From an uncultured Blautia sp. (lineage in GTDB: Bacteria; Bacillota; Clostridia; Lachnospirales; Lachnospiraceae): a stretch of 37,746 bases of DNA. The notes under the pieces were generated by a model. That model had not been told where the DNA came from, searched no databases, and saw only the letters and a program-made list of their open reading frames with translations. Numbering within the stretch: position 1 is the stretch's first letter; each line of letters opens with the position of its first letter. Position numbers and translations under genes: made by a program. This document shows, piece after piece, positions 8,658 through 16,480 of the stretch. The DNA is taken from assembly GCA_946538475.1 (NCBI GenBank), contig CAMNGN010000001.1, positions 1-37,746 of the forward strand, written 5' to 3'.

Positions 8658-9760
8658 CGGCGCTGCTTGAATTTAAACAGAAATTAAAAAATCTGTACGG
8701 AAGAATGGAACTGTACCTGATGCCGGTGTTTAAATTTGCTGTCGCATTCGTATATTTCCTGTGGATAAACGAAAACATGGGCTATATGACCCAGCTGAAC
8801 AGCATCTTTGTGCTGCTGATCCTTGCCCTTATCTGCTGCATATTGCCGTCGGGGGCGACTGCTTTTGTCGGTTTTGTACTGATGATCGGGCATGCTTACG
8901 CTCTGGGCATCGAGATCGGCGCGTTTATGCTGGTGCTGATCATTCTTATCGCGGTTCTTTTTCTGCGCTTTTCGGGCGGATTATATCCGGTACTTATATG
9001 TACACCGCTGTCCTTCGGGTTCGGTGTTCCTGTCCTTCTTCCCATCGGCTCCGGCCTTCTGGGAAGTGCTTTTTCGATCTTTCCGTCCACAAGCGGAGTG
9101 ATCCTCTACTATTTTATCAGGTTCCTCAAAACCAACTCCGAAGCCATCCTGAATCCCGATCTGGAGATCCTGCAGAGGCTTAAGCTTCTGGCCGACGGAC
9201 TGGTCCTCAACTGGACGATGTGGATGACGGTCATCGCCTTTGCGGTGGTGATCCTGCTGGTCAACCTGATCAGGACACGCGCATTCGATTATGCATGGCG
9301 GATAGCCATCATAGCGGGCGGGGTCACGTATGTGCTGGTGTTCGTGCTCGAGGCGTATTTCCTTGACGTCACGATCCTTCTTCAGCCGCTTCTCATTCAG
9401 GCGGGCATCTCGATCGTGGTCGGCCTTATCCTTGAGTTCTTCTTCTTCGGCGGCGACTACAGCCGGACCGAAAGGCTCAACTATGAGGACGACGAGTATT
9501 ATTACTACGTAAAGGCCGTTCCCAAAGCTACCGTCTCGACCTCGAAGCGAAGCATCAAGAGGATAACCGGCCAGCCCTCGGGTTCCGAGCGCAAGTCGTC
9601 CGACCCGGTCGTGAGTTATGAACCGCATCCCGGAAGAGAAGAGCTTCCTCCTCTGCAGTATACACGGCGCACCGAGGAGGCGCCTCCTGTGGAGACGGCT
9701 GTCGATGTCGACCGGATCGACTTTGAAAAAAAACTGGAAGAGTCTCTTAAAGATCTCTGA
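8654..9760 (+). CDS. Multi-pass membrane protein of unknown function with a cytoplasmic tail
   Basis: Not recognised as a named family. A 368-residue protein with about eight hydrophobic segments filling residues 15-275, followed by a hydrophilic tail of about 90 residues. The tail begins GGDYSRTERLNYEDDEYYYYVKAVPKA, shown in two parts here: GGDYSRTERL, then an acidic and Tyr-rich patch. It then turns basic and Ser/Pro-rich and ends in an acidic helix-like stretch (DRIDFEKKLEESLKDL). It starts at ATG 8654, overlapping the preceding stop by 4 bases, and lies 63 bases before cdaA. The Tyr-rich patch and tail look like a docking or phosphorylation segment, but nothing shows this directly. Confidence 0.78.
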   Translation: MTALLEFKQKLKNLYGRMELYLMPVFKFAVAFVYFLWINENMGYMTQLNSIFVLLILALICCILPSGATAFVGFVLMIGHAYALGIEIGAFMLVLIILIAVLFLRFSGGLYPVLICTPLSFGFGVPVLLPIGSGLLGSAFSIFPSTSGVILYYFIRFLKTNSEAILNPDLEILQRLKLLADGLVLNWTMWMTVIAFAVVILLVNLIRTRAFDYAWRIAIIAGGVTYVLVFVLEAYFLDVTILLQPLLIQAGISIVVGLILEFFFFGGDYSRTERLNYEDDEYYYYVKAVPKATVSTSKRSIKRITGQPSGSERKSSDPVVSYEPHPGREELPPLQYTRRTEEAPPVETAVDVDRIDFEKKLEESLKDL

Positions 9761-9803
9761 TCGTAACCGGTCAGAACTGATATCTCCGCTCACTCTGCGG
9801 AGA
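9757..9803 (+). other. Two small hairpins between the membrane protein gene and cdaA
   Basis: The first stem pairs CTGATCG (9757-9763) with CGGTCAG (9768-9774) around a 4-base loop and includes the upstream stop codon; it has one G-T pair. The second pairs TCTCCGC (9783-9789) with GCGGAGA (9797-9803) around 7 bases and is followed by five A and the AAGGAGG site of cdaA. Neither has a T run, so processing sites or translational control are more likely than termination. Confidence 0.4.
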
Positions 9804-9823
9804 AAAACAGAAGGAGGACTGCA

Positions 9824-10693
9824 GTGCAGAACGTCCTGTCGTTTCTGATGAAATTCCTGTCCAGGATCACGATACCTGTAGTCGGGATCACGGACATTCT
9901 CGAGATCATTCTGATTTCCTATTTTGTGTATCAGTTTATTGTATGGATCAAGTTTACCCGGGCGTATTCGCTTCTCAAAGGTATCCTTGTGATCGCGGCC
10001 TTCATCCTGGTTGCGTACGTGCTCAGGATGAATACGATCCTCTGGCTTTTCCGCAATCTGGCCAGCGTCCTGATCATCGGTCTGATCATCATTTTTCAGC
10101 CCGAGCTCAGGCGTGTGCTGGAACAGCTTGGGCAGCGAAAACTGTTCGCCAATCTGTTCTCGCTGGATTCCGGAAAGGATGTAAAAGAACGCTTTACAGA
10201 CCGCACCATCAACGAGATCACGCGGGCAGCCTTTGAGATGGGCGCAGTGAGGACGGGAGCCCTCATTGTGGTGGAACAGGATGTCAGGCTGGGCGAGTAC
10301 GAACGCACCGGCATCAATATCGACGCGATCCTTACAAGCCAGCTGCTGATCAACATTTTTGAAAAGAACACCCCGCTCCATGACGGAGCTGTTATCGTCC
10401 GCGGCAATCGTGTCGTTGCCGCCACCTGTTATCTGCCTCTGTCCGACAACATGGAGCTCAGCAAACAGCTGGGGACCCGGCACCGCGCAGGTGTGGGCAT
10501 CAGCGAAGTGAGCGATTCTCTTACGATCATTGTGTCGGAGGAGACAGGGCATGTATCCATAGCAAGACGAGGAAGGCTGATCAGCAATGTTACGAACGCC
10601 GAACTGAAAAAAGCCCTGACGGAAATTCAGGACAAGAAAGTTGTGGAAAACCGCAAGCTTCGTCAGCTGCTGAGAGGTAGAATCAAAAGATGA
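9824..10693 (+). CDS. cdaA: Diadenylate cyclase CdaA
   Basis: CdaA makes cyclic di-AMP from two ATP at the membrane; c-di-AMP controls potassium and osmolyte transport in Firmicutes. The protein (289 residues) has three N-terminal hydrophobic segments (about 12-40, 50-68, 75-92) and then the DAC domain. Both catalytic signatures are present: DGA at about 187-189 (PLHDGAVIVRG) and RHR at about 219-221 (GTRHRAGVGISE). The start is GTG 9824 with AAGGAGG at 9811-9817. It overlaps cdaR by 4 bases (ATGA). In Bacillus and relatives cdaA-cdaR is followed by glmM; here HPr follows instead. Confidence 0.95.
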   Translation: MQNVLSFLMKFLSRITIPVVGITDILEIILISYFVYQFIVWIKFTRAYSLLKGILVIAAFILVAYVLRMNTILWLFRNLASVLIIGLIIIFQPELRRVLEQLGQRKLFANLFSLDSGKDVKERFTDRTINEITRAAFEMGAVRTGALIVVEQDVRLGEYERTGINIDAILTSQLLINIFEKNTPLHDGAVIVRGNRVVAATCYLPLSDNMELSKQLGTRHRAGVGISEVSDSLTIIVSEETGHVSIARRGRLISNVTNAELKKALTEIQDKKVVENRKLRQLLRGRIKR

Positions 10694-11997
10694 AAAGAAA
10701 ACTGACTGACAATTTATCGCTCAAGATTATTTCTATCCTGATAGGTATAGTCCTGTGGCTGGTAGTGGTCAATATTGACAATCCTGTCATCAGCAAGAGT
10801 TTTACTTTGTCAAATGTCGAACTGGTAAACGAGGCATATATCGATGATACCGGTCTGGTGTGTCTCCGCGACGGTGAGGCGACGCCCGTACGGGTGACGA
10901 TCACCGGAGAGAGGAGCATGCTGAACGGGATCACTGCTTCGGACATCAGCGTCGTAGCCGACCTGCAGCAGGCTGTCAGCCTGGAGACCAATCCCGTAAT
11001 GATCCCCGTCACAGCCTCGTGCAACGGGGTATCGCCCGCCAACATCACCGTGTGGCCTCAGAATGTGAGCGTCACGCTGGAGGAAAAGGTGACGGGAGAA
11101 TTCATGGTAGGGGTAAACAGCGGTGACAGCAAACCCGGAAAAGGGTACGAGATCGGCACACAGACAGTGAGCCCCGAAAAAGTAAGGATAACCGGACCGG
11201 GATCACTGATCAGAAAGATCGACAAGGTCAATGTATATGTCAATGTTGAAGGCGTCACCGAGGATTTTACAGAGACTGCGAACATGTCCGTCATCGACAA
11301 AAACGGTGAGACACTGAGCGTCACGCAGATGAACAACCTGCGGTTTGACAATGACGGCAGAGTGACTGTAGCGACAAAACTCTGGAAGACCCGAAGCGAT
11401 ATCAGACCCGAGGTGAGATACCGGGGAGAACCGGCAGAGGGTTATGTGCTCGACAGTGTGAGCACGGTTCCCGAGACCGTCAGTGTGGCGGGAACGAAAG
11501 AAGCACTGGAACTGCTGAAAGGAAACGGAAACATCATCGAGATCGATGATGAGAGTGTGGATATCTCGGGGCAGGATTCCGACAAAGAATTCAAGATCGA
11601 CATATCTCAGTATATGCCGGAAGGACTGAAGCTCACCAGCGGGTCCAACAACGAGATACTGGTCACTTTCCGCATCCTCCCCGAAGGAGGAAAACGGCTG
11701 TCCATCCCGACAAGCAAGATCAGTGTGAAAGGTAAAAAAGAGGGACTGCAGATCTCCTTCGAGATAGACAAGCTGGAGATCCGCGTAAAGGCCGACGACG
11801 AACAGAAGATCGTCGACTTTGACGAAAAAGATGAGGAGGCGGTCAAAGCGTCCATAGATGTGGAAGGCATGGATGAGGGGAGCTATCAGATCCCTGTCGA
11901 TATCACATTGCCGGACGGATTTGAACTGCTTGAAGAGGCGTCGACGGAGATCGTCATCTCCAAAGTTTCGACCGCTTCGGACACACCGGTAGAATAA
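10690..11997 (+). CDS. cdaR: CdaR-like protein with YbbR domains
   Basis: CdaR is a membrane-anchored extracytoplasmic protein that binds CdaA and modulates its activity. Seen here: a short cytoplasmic start, one signal-anchor helix (LKIISILIGIVLWLVVVNI), then about 400 residues of repeated YbbR-type beta domains, recognisable from repeats of the kind PVRVTITG, VRITGPGSLI and VSVAGTKEAL, and an acidic C-terminus. At 435 residues it is normal for the family. ATG 10690 overlaps the cdaA stop, so expression is probably coupled. The protein ends in TASDTPVE, with no second membrane segment. Confidence 0.92.
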   Translation: MKRKLTDNLSLKIISILIGIVLWLVVVNIDNPVISKSFTLSNVELVNEAYIDDTGLVCLRDGEATPVRVTITGERSMLNGITASDISVVADLQQAVSLETNPVMIPVTASCNGVSPANITVWPQNVSVTLEEKVTGEFMVGVNSGDSKPGKGYEIGTQTVSPEKVRITGPGSLIRKIDKVNVYVNVEGVTEDFTETANMSVIDKNGETLSVTQMNNLRFDNDGRVTVATKLWKTRSDIRPEVRYRGEPAEGYVLDSVSTVPETVSVAGTKEALELLKGNGNIIEIDDESVDISGQDSDKEFKIDISQYMPEGLKLTSGSNNEILVTFRILPEGGKRLSIPTSKISVKGKKEGLQISFEIDKLEIRVKADDEQKIVDFDEKDEEAVKASIDVEGMDEGSYQIPVDITLPDGFELLEEASTEIVISKVSTASDTPVE

Positions 11998-12011
11998 GGG
12001 GAGGGTGAGTT

Positions 12012-12275
12012 ATGGTCAGCCGTAAAGTGAAAGTGATCAACACCACCGGACTGCATCTGCGGCCGGCCGGTATTCTCTGCAAAGAAGCGATACGCTTTAA
12101 ATCGAATATTTACTTCCGCTATGGAGAAGGGGAGGCAAATGCCAAGAGTGTGCTGAGCATTCTGGGCGCATGCGTCAAGCGCGGGGACGAGATCGAGATC
12201 GTCTGTGACGGAGAGGACGAAGAGCAGGCACTCATTGAGATCACCGAAGCAATTGCCACCGGTCTCGGAGAATAA
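12012..12275 (+). CDS. ptsH: HPr family phosphocarrier protein
   Basis: HPr carries phosphate from enzyme I to sugar-specific IIA domains of the phosphotransferase system. In Firmicutes it is also phosphorylated on Ser46 by HPr kinase to act as co-repressor with CcpA. This 87-residue protein has GLHLRPA with His15 and NAKSVLSILG with Ser46, so both sites are intact and it is not a Crh-type protein lacking His15. The start ATG 12012 follows GGGGAGGG. It is 14 bases after cdaR and no ptsI is next to it, so it seems to ride on the c-di-AMP operon. A perfect inverted repeat follows 7 bases after its stop. Confidence 0.93.
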   Translation: MVSRKVKVINTTGLHLRPAGILCKEAIRFKSNIYFRYGEGEANAKSVLSILGACVKRGDEIEIVCDGEDEEQALIEITEAIATGLGE

Positions 12276-12282
12276 TAAACTG

Positions 12283-12316
12283 CAGCTGCACATTGTCCGA
12301 GGACAATGTGCAGCTG
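12283..12316 (+). terminator. Perfect 16-bp inverted repeat after ptsH
   Basis: CAGCTGCACATTGTCC (12283-12298) is matched exactly by its reverse complement at 12301-12316, with only GA between. No T run follows, so intrinsic termination would be weak. It could be an RNA-stabilising 3' hairpin, a partial terminator, or a dyad binding site. The GH25 ribosome binding site lies 15 bases downstream. Confidence 0.5.
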
Positions 12317-12345
12317 TTGCACGATAAGGAAAAGGAGGAACCGGC

Positions 12346-13863
12346 GTGAAAAGCAGCAGATTCATAAAAAGATCAGGCATCATTTTGATGATAGTTATGG
12401 CTCTTCTGGCCGCGGTGCAGACATTTGCGGCTTCGGGACCGTATGTGAGAGAAGAAGCGGTCGCACCGGAGGAGAGGAAAGCATCCAAACCAAAGGCTGT
12501 ATCCCCCAACGCATGGCAGAAGATCAACGGAGTATGCTATAACGGAAGCGGCGAGGTGATCCCGGGAGCGATCACCCGGGGCATCGATGTGTCCGAATGG
12601 CAGGGCAGGATCGACTGGAGCAGAGTAAAGAATTCTGATGTGGACTTTGCCTTTATCCGTCTTTCTCACAGCTTAAAGCATGAGGACACTTACTACGAGT
12701 ACAACATGAAAAACGCGATCGCGGCAGGTATTCCGGTCGGAGTGTACATTTACAGTACGGCAAAGACGAACAAAGAAGCTCTGATAGAGGCGGAGTACGT
12801 GATCGCCAGGATCAAAGGCTATAAGATATCCTATCCGATCGTGTTCGACATGGAGGACAGTGCGCAGGATTCGCTTACGAATGCACAGCGTACGGACCTG
12901 TACAGAGTTTTCTGCGATGAGATCAAAAAAGCCGGATATTATCCGATGGTCTATACCAACCGTAACTGGTACGATTACAAGCTGAATGTGAGCCGCCTGA
13001 GAGAATACGATTTCTGGCTTGCCAGCTTCGGCGATACCATCAACAGGCCTGACACGAACAAGTACCGCTATACGATCTGGCAGGCAACCGGAGGTTCGAC
13101 AACGCCCGGCATGAATTCGACCGCCGGACTGATCGCCGGTATCCCCGCACAGAACAATGCCGACATCAATTTCGGCTTTGTGGATTATACAAGGATCATC
13201 ACGCCGAGAACGCAGCCTGTTTCCGGGTACCAGAGCGCCGGACTTCTGAGAAACGGATGGTACAAAGAAGGCGGAAAGACGTATTATTACAGGAACGGTA
13301 CGAAAGCAACAGGTCTCTGGACCATCGATGGTAAAAAATACTGCTTTTCTACGACAGACGGGGAGATGCGGGTCAATGCACTGCTGCGTATCGATTCAAA
13401 GTATGTGTACTGCAGCTCAAGCGGGGCACTCGTAAGAAACGGCTGGGTGACATTGAAAAAATGGAACAAATACTATTTCGGCAATGATTACCGGGCCGTT
13501 ACGGGAGAAAAGACGATAGGCGGAAAACGTTATTACTTTGACACCAAAACAGCCGTCATGAGAAAGAATCTGAAGTATGTGTACAAAAACGGAGCCATCT
13601 ACTACTACAAATATAACGGAGAAATGGCTACGGACGGATGGAGAGTGCTCACCGAGAACGGAAAGAAACATGTATATTATTTCTGCAGGACAGGGAACGC
13701 CTTTAAGAGCTGGCATAAGATCGGCGGAAACGAGTTCTTCTTCTACACCAATGACTATCCCAATCCCGGAGTCAGAGCAGAAAATGTAACGCTCACCATC
13801 GGAAACATGAAGTGCAAGTTTAATGAAAAGGGTATATGCGTCAAAAAGACGCCAATAAAATAA
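12346..13863 (+). CDS. Secreted GH25 muramidase (lysozyme) with C-terminal wall-binding repeats
   Basis: Glycoside hydrolase family 25 enzymes cut the MurNAc-GlcNAc bond of peptidoglycan. The 505-residue protein has a signal peptide (basic start, hydrophobic 9-27, TFAAS near the likely cleavage site), a linker, and a GH25 domain at about 78-285. The domain has GIDVSEWQGRIDW (Asp81), an Asp in VDFAFIRLS, and the catalytic FDMED (Asp168, Glu170, Asp171). From about 300 to 490 it carries Tyr/Trp/Gly-rich repeats (RNGWYKEGGKTYYYRNG, KTIGGKRYYFDTKT) like choline- or glucan-binding wall repeats. The start is GTG 12346 with AAAGGAGG at 12331. It is 23 bases from the next gene, so it probably heads the polysaccharide transcript and may remodel wall where polymer is attached. 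A phage endolysin is less likely, as it has a signal peptide and no phage neighbours. Confidence 0.9.
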   Translation: MKSSRFIKRSGIILMIVMALLAAVQTFAASGPYVREEAVAPEERKASKPKAVSPNAWQKINGVCYNGSGEVIPGAITRGIDVSEWQGRIDWSRVKNSDVDFAFIRLSHSLKHEDTYYEYNMKNAIAAGIPVGVYIYSTAKTNKEALIEAEYVIARIKGYKISYPIVFDMEDSAQDSLTNAQRTDLYRVFCDEIKKAGYYPMVYTNRNWYDYKLNVSRLREYDFWLASFGDTINRPDTNKYRYTIWQATGGSTTPGMNSTAGLIAGIPAQNNADINFGFVDYTRIITPRTQPVSGYQSAGLLRNGWYKEGGKTYYYRNGTKATGLWTIDGKKYCFSTTDGEMRVNALLRIDSKYVYCSSSGALVRNGWVTLKKWNKYYFGNDYRAVTGEKTIGGKRYYFDTKTAVMRKNLKYVYKNGAIYYYKYNGEMATDGWRVLTENGKKHVYYFCRTGNAFKSWHKIGGNEFFFYTNDYPNPGVRAENVTLTIGNMKCKFNEKGICVKKTPIK

Positions 13864-13886
13864 AAAAACACACAGGAGATAAATTC

Positions 13887-15029
13887 ATGATCGTATTTAA
13901 CAAACCGGCTTACACCGGAAAAGAGACAGAGTACATCGAAGATGCCGTCAAAAGAGGAATGCTCTGCGGCGACGGCGCTTACACCAAAATGTGCAACAAA
14001 TGGATGGAGGACAGGTTTAATGTAAGGCATGTCATGCTCACCACTTCCTGCACGCATGCACTGGAAATGGCAGCTTACCTTACCGGCATCAAACCCGGCG
14101 AGGAAGTGATCATGCCCTCCTACACCTTTGTTTCCACCGCAGATGCCTTCGTCCTTCGCGGGGCAAAGATCGTTTTTGTCGATATCCGTCCGGATACGAT
14201 GAACATAGATGAAACTAAGATCGAGGATGCGATCACCGACAAGACACGCGTGATCTGCCCGGTACATTATGCCGGCATCGGCTGCGAGATGGATACGATC
14301 ATGGACATCGCCCGCAGGCACAACCTTAAGGTCGTGGAAGATGCCGCCCAGGGCGTCGGTTCGTACTATAAAGGCAAAGCGCTGGGAACCATCGGTGATT
14401 TCGGCTGCTACAGCTTCCACGAGACGAAAAACTATACGATGGGAGAAGGCGGCGCTATCGTTTTCAACGACGACTCGATGCAGGAGAAGGCCGAGATCCT
14501 TCGTGAAAAAGGCACCGACCGAAGCAAATTCTTCCGCGGACAGGTCGACAAATACCGCTGGCAGGATTTTGGTTCTTCCTACCTTCCCAGCGAACTGAAT
14601 GCGGCCTACCTGTACGCCCAGCTCGAGGTGAGCGAAAAGATCTGCGCAAAACGTCAGCAGATCTGGGAATACTACAATGAACATCTGGCACCGCTTGAGG
14701 AGAAGGGCTTCATCGACAGACCCTTTGTTCCCGAAGGATGTACCAACAACTACCATATGTACTACCTCAAAGTCAAAGACATGTCCGTCAGAACTCCTCT
14801 GATCTCATGGCTCCGTGAAAACGGTGTGGCTTCCGTGTTCCATTATGTGCCGCTGCATTCCGCACCGGCAGGCCTCAAATTCGGCCGGTTCCACGGAGAG
14901 GACGTCTACACTACGAAAGAGAGCGAAAGACTGATGCGTCTTCCGATGTTCTACAATCTGGATATGGAAGATGTGAAAAAGGTCACAGACCTGCTGCTTT
15001 CTTACCCGGGCTACGAATCGATCAGATAA
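13887..15029 (+). CDS. wecE: dTDP-4-amino-4,6-dideoxygalactose transaminase (WecE/RffA-like)
   Basis: A PLP-dependent DegT/DnrJ/EryC1/StrS aminotransferase. It closely follows the pattern of enterobacterial WecE (RffA), which converts dTDP-4-keto-6-deoxyglucose to dTDP-Fuc4N with glutamate as donor. Shared stretches that I recognise include LCGDG, VIMPSYTFVSTADAFVLRG, RPDTMNIDET, PVHYAG, VVEDAAQGV, SFHETKNYT, REKGT, FFRGQVDKY and YTTKESERLMRLP. The PLP lysine is Lys181 in SFHETKN. ATG 13887 follows AGGAGA and gives a 380-residue protein; the frame extends upstream into the GH25 3' end, but without a plausible site. The dTDP-glucose genes rmlA and rmlB needed for substrate are not in the window. 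Product identity is by resemblance; a related 4-aminosugar is possible. Confidence 0.85.
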   Translation: MIVFNKPAYTGKETEYIEDAVKRGMLCGDGAYTKMCNKWMEDRFNVRHVMLTTSCTHALEMAAYLTGIKPGEEVIMPSYTFVSTADAFVLRGAKIVFVDIRPDTMNIDETKIEDAITDKTRVICPVHYAGIGCEMDTIMDIARRHNLKVVEDAAQGVGSYYKGKALGTIGDFGCYSFHETKNYTMGEGGAIVFNDDSMQEKAEILREKGTDRSKFFRGQVDKYRWQDFGSSYLPSELNAAYLYAQLEVSEKICAKRQQIWEYYNEHLAPLEEKGFIDRPFVPEGCTNNYHMYYLKVKDMSVRTPLISWLRENGVASVFHYVPLHSAPAGLKFGRFHGEDVYTTKESERLMRLPMFYNLDMEDVKKVTDLLLSYPGYESIR

Positions 15030-15044
15030 GGAGATACAGACATA

Positions 15045-15629
15045 ATGGGAAAAATTAAAGTGACACCCTGCGGGGATATCGAAGGCCTTAAAGTCATCGA
15101 ACCGACGGTCTTCGGCGACTCACGCGGCTATTTCATGGAGACATACAATTACAATGATTTCTGCGAAGCGGGCATCGATGTGACATTTGTGCAGGACAAC
15201 CAGTCCGGCTCACGCTACGGCGTGCTTCGCGGTCTGCACTTTCAGATCAATTATCCGCAGGACAAGCTGGTGAGGGTCGTTGCGGGCGAGGTTTATGACG
15301 TGGCTGTCGATCTGCGCCCGGGTTCCGAAACTTACGGCAAATGGTTTGGCGTCCTTCTTTCCGCGGAAAACAAAAAGCAGTTCTTTATACCCAAAGGTTT
15401 TGCCCACGGCTTCCTGGTACTTTCCGATTTTGCCGAGTTTACCTACAAATGTTCCGATTTCTATCATCCCAACGATGAGGGCGGCATCATATACAACGAT
15501 CCGGACATCGCTGTGGAGTGGCCTGTCGGCGAAGAGATGGAACTCGTGCTTTCTGATAAAGACACAAAATGGGGCACTTTTGCGGAGTATAACCGTGCAA
15601 AGGAGAGTCCCGCAGGAGACAATGCATAA
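15045..15629 (+). CDS. rfbC: dTDP-4-dehydrorhamnose 3,5-epimerase (RmlC)
   Basis: RmlC epimerises C3 and C5 of dTDP-4-keto-6-deoxyglucose, the third step of dTDP-L-rhamnose synthesis. The 194-residue cupin shows the family landmarks: FGDSRGYFMETYN, LRGLHFQ (candidate catalytic His65), VRVVAGEVYDVAVDLR, IPKGFAHGFLVLSD (His121), YKCSDFYHPNDEGGI and NDPDIAVEWP. AAGGAG lies before ATG 15045. It overlaps the permease start by one base (TAATG). Together with wecE it uses the same dTDP-4-keto-6-deoxyglucose pool, so the polymer may contain both rhamnose and Fuc4N-type sugars; this is inference. Confidence 0.92.
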   Translation: MGKIKVTPCGDIEGLKVIEPTVFGDSRGYFMETYNYNDFCEAGIDVTFVQDNQSGSRYGVLRGLHFQINYPQDKLVRVVAGEVYDVAVDLRPGSETYGKWFGVLLSAENKKQFFIPKGFAHGFLVLSDFAEFTYKCSDFYHPNDEGGIIYNDPDIAVEWPVGEEMELVLSDKDTKWGTFAEYNRAKESPAGDNA

Positions 15630-16444
15630 TGGTCAGATCGATCTTTTCACTGCCGGCGGATATCATAAAAAACCGCCGGCTGATCGCAAAACTTGCCTGG
15701 AACGACTTCAGGACCCGCTATGCCGGGTCCTATTTGGGAATTGTCTGGGCTTTTATTCAGCCGATCATCACGATCCTCGTGTACTGGTTCGTCTTTTCGG
15801 TGGGTTTCCGTGCGGGAACGGGTGATCTGGGAATCCCGTTCGTCCTGTATCTGGTGGCAGGCATCGTGCCCTGGTTTTTCTTTCAGGACGGTCTGATCGG
15901 CGGAACGGCTTCCCTTCTGGAATATAATTATCTTGTAAAAAAAGTTGTGTTCAATATCAGCGTGCTTCCGGTGGTGAAGATTCTCTCCGCTGCGGTCGTG
16001 CACTGCTTTTTTGTGCTGTTTACGATCATCCTGTACATGGGGTACGGATATTTCCCCGATTTTTATTATCTGCAGATCATCTACTACAGCGGATGCACCT
16101 TTGTGCTTATCCTGGGTATTTCTTACTTTACCTGTTCGGTGGTGGTTTTCTTCAGGGACCTTTCCCAGATCATCAGCATACTGCTGCAGGTCGGGATCTG
16201 GCTCACACCGATCATGTGGGTGGCGGAGGATGCTCTGGCGGGCCATCCGGCGCTTGCACGTATTTTAAAGTTTAACCCGATGTATTATATTGTATCCGGT
16301 TACCGGGATACTTTTGTCAAAAAAGAGTGGTTTTTTGTTCACCCCATGTGGACGCTCTACTTCTGGATATTCGCGCTTCTGTGCCTTCTGGCCGGGGGAC
16401 ATGTATTTAAAAAGCTGAGGGTCCATTTTGCGGACGTGCTGTAA
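15629..16444 (+). CDS. ABC-2 type polysaccharide export permease (Wzm/TagG-like)
   Basis: The membrane subunit of an ABC exporter for completed polysaccharide chains on a lipid carrier. The 271-residue protein begins with a short amphipathic stretch (DIIKNRRLIAKLAWNDFRTRYAGSYLG, noted in parts: RRLIAKLAW and DFRTRYAGSYLG) typical of the family. Six hydrophobic segments follow, with the familiar IQPIITILVYWFVF, GIVPWFFFQD, LTPIMW and KFNPMYYIVSGYRD motifs. Its partner ATPase follows 36 bases downstream. Wzm of Gram-negatives and TagG of teichoic acid export are the same family; the Wzt-like domain on the partner favours an O-antigen or S-layer-glycan style system. Confidence 0.9.
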   Translation: MVRSIFSLPADIIKNRRLIAKLAWNDFRTRYAGSYLGIVWAFIQPIITILVYWFVFSVGFRAGTGDLGIPFVLYLVAGIVPWFFFQDGLIGGTASLLEYNYLVKKVVFNISVLPVVKILSAAVVHCFFVLFTIILYMGYGYFPDFYYLQIIYYSGCTFVLILGISYFTCSVVVFFRDLSQIISILLQVGIWLTPIMWVAEDALAGHPALARILKFNPMYYIVSGYRDTFVKKEWFFVHPMWTLYFWIFALLCLLAGGHVFKKLRVHFADVL

Positions 16445-16480
16445 AAAACGGCTTCAGTATAACGTACCGGAGGGATACGA

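Noticed and set aside
8981..10552. A 523-codon minus-strand frame across the membrane protein and cdaA
   Set aside because: It spans two well supported + strand genes and their gap, and the translation is a charged His/Asp-rich string typical of antisense reading.
12346..13863. GH25 lysozyme as a sign of a prophage
   Set aside because: It has a signal peptide and wall-binding repeats, and there are no holin, tail, integrase or portal genes around it.
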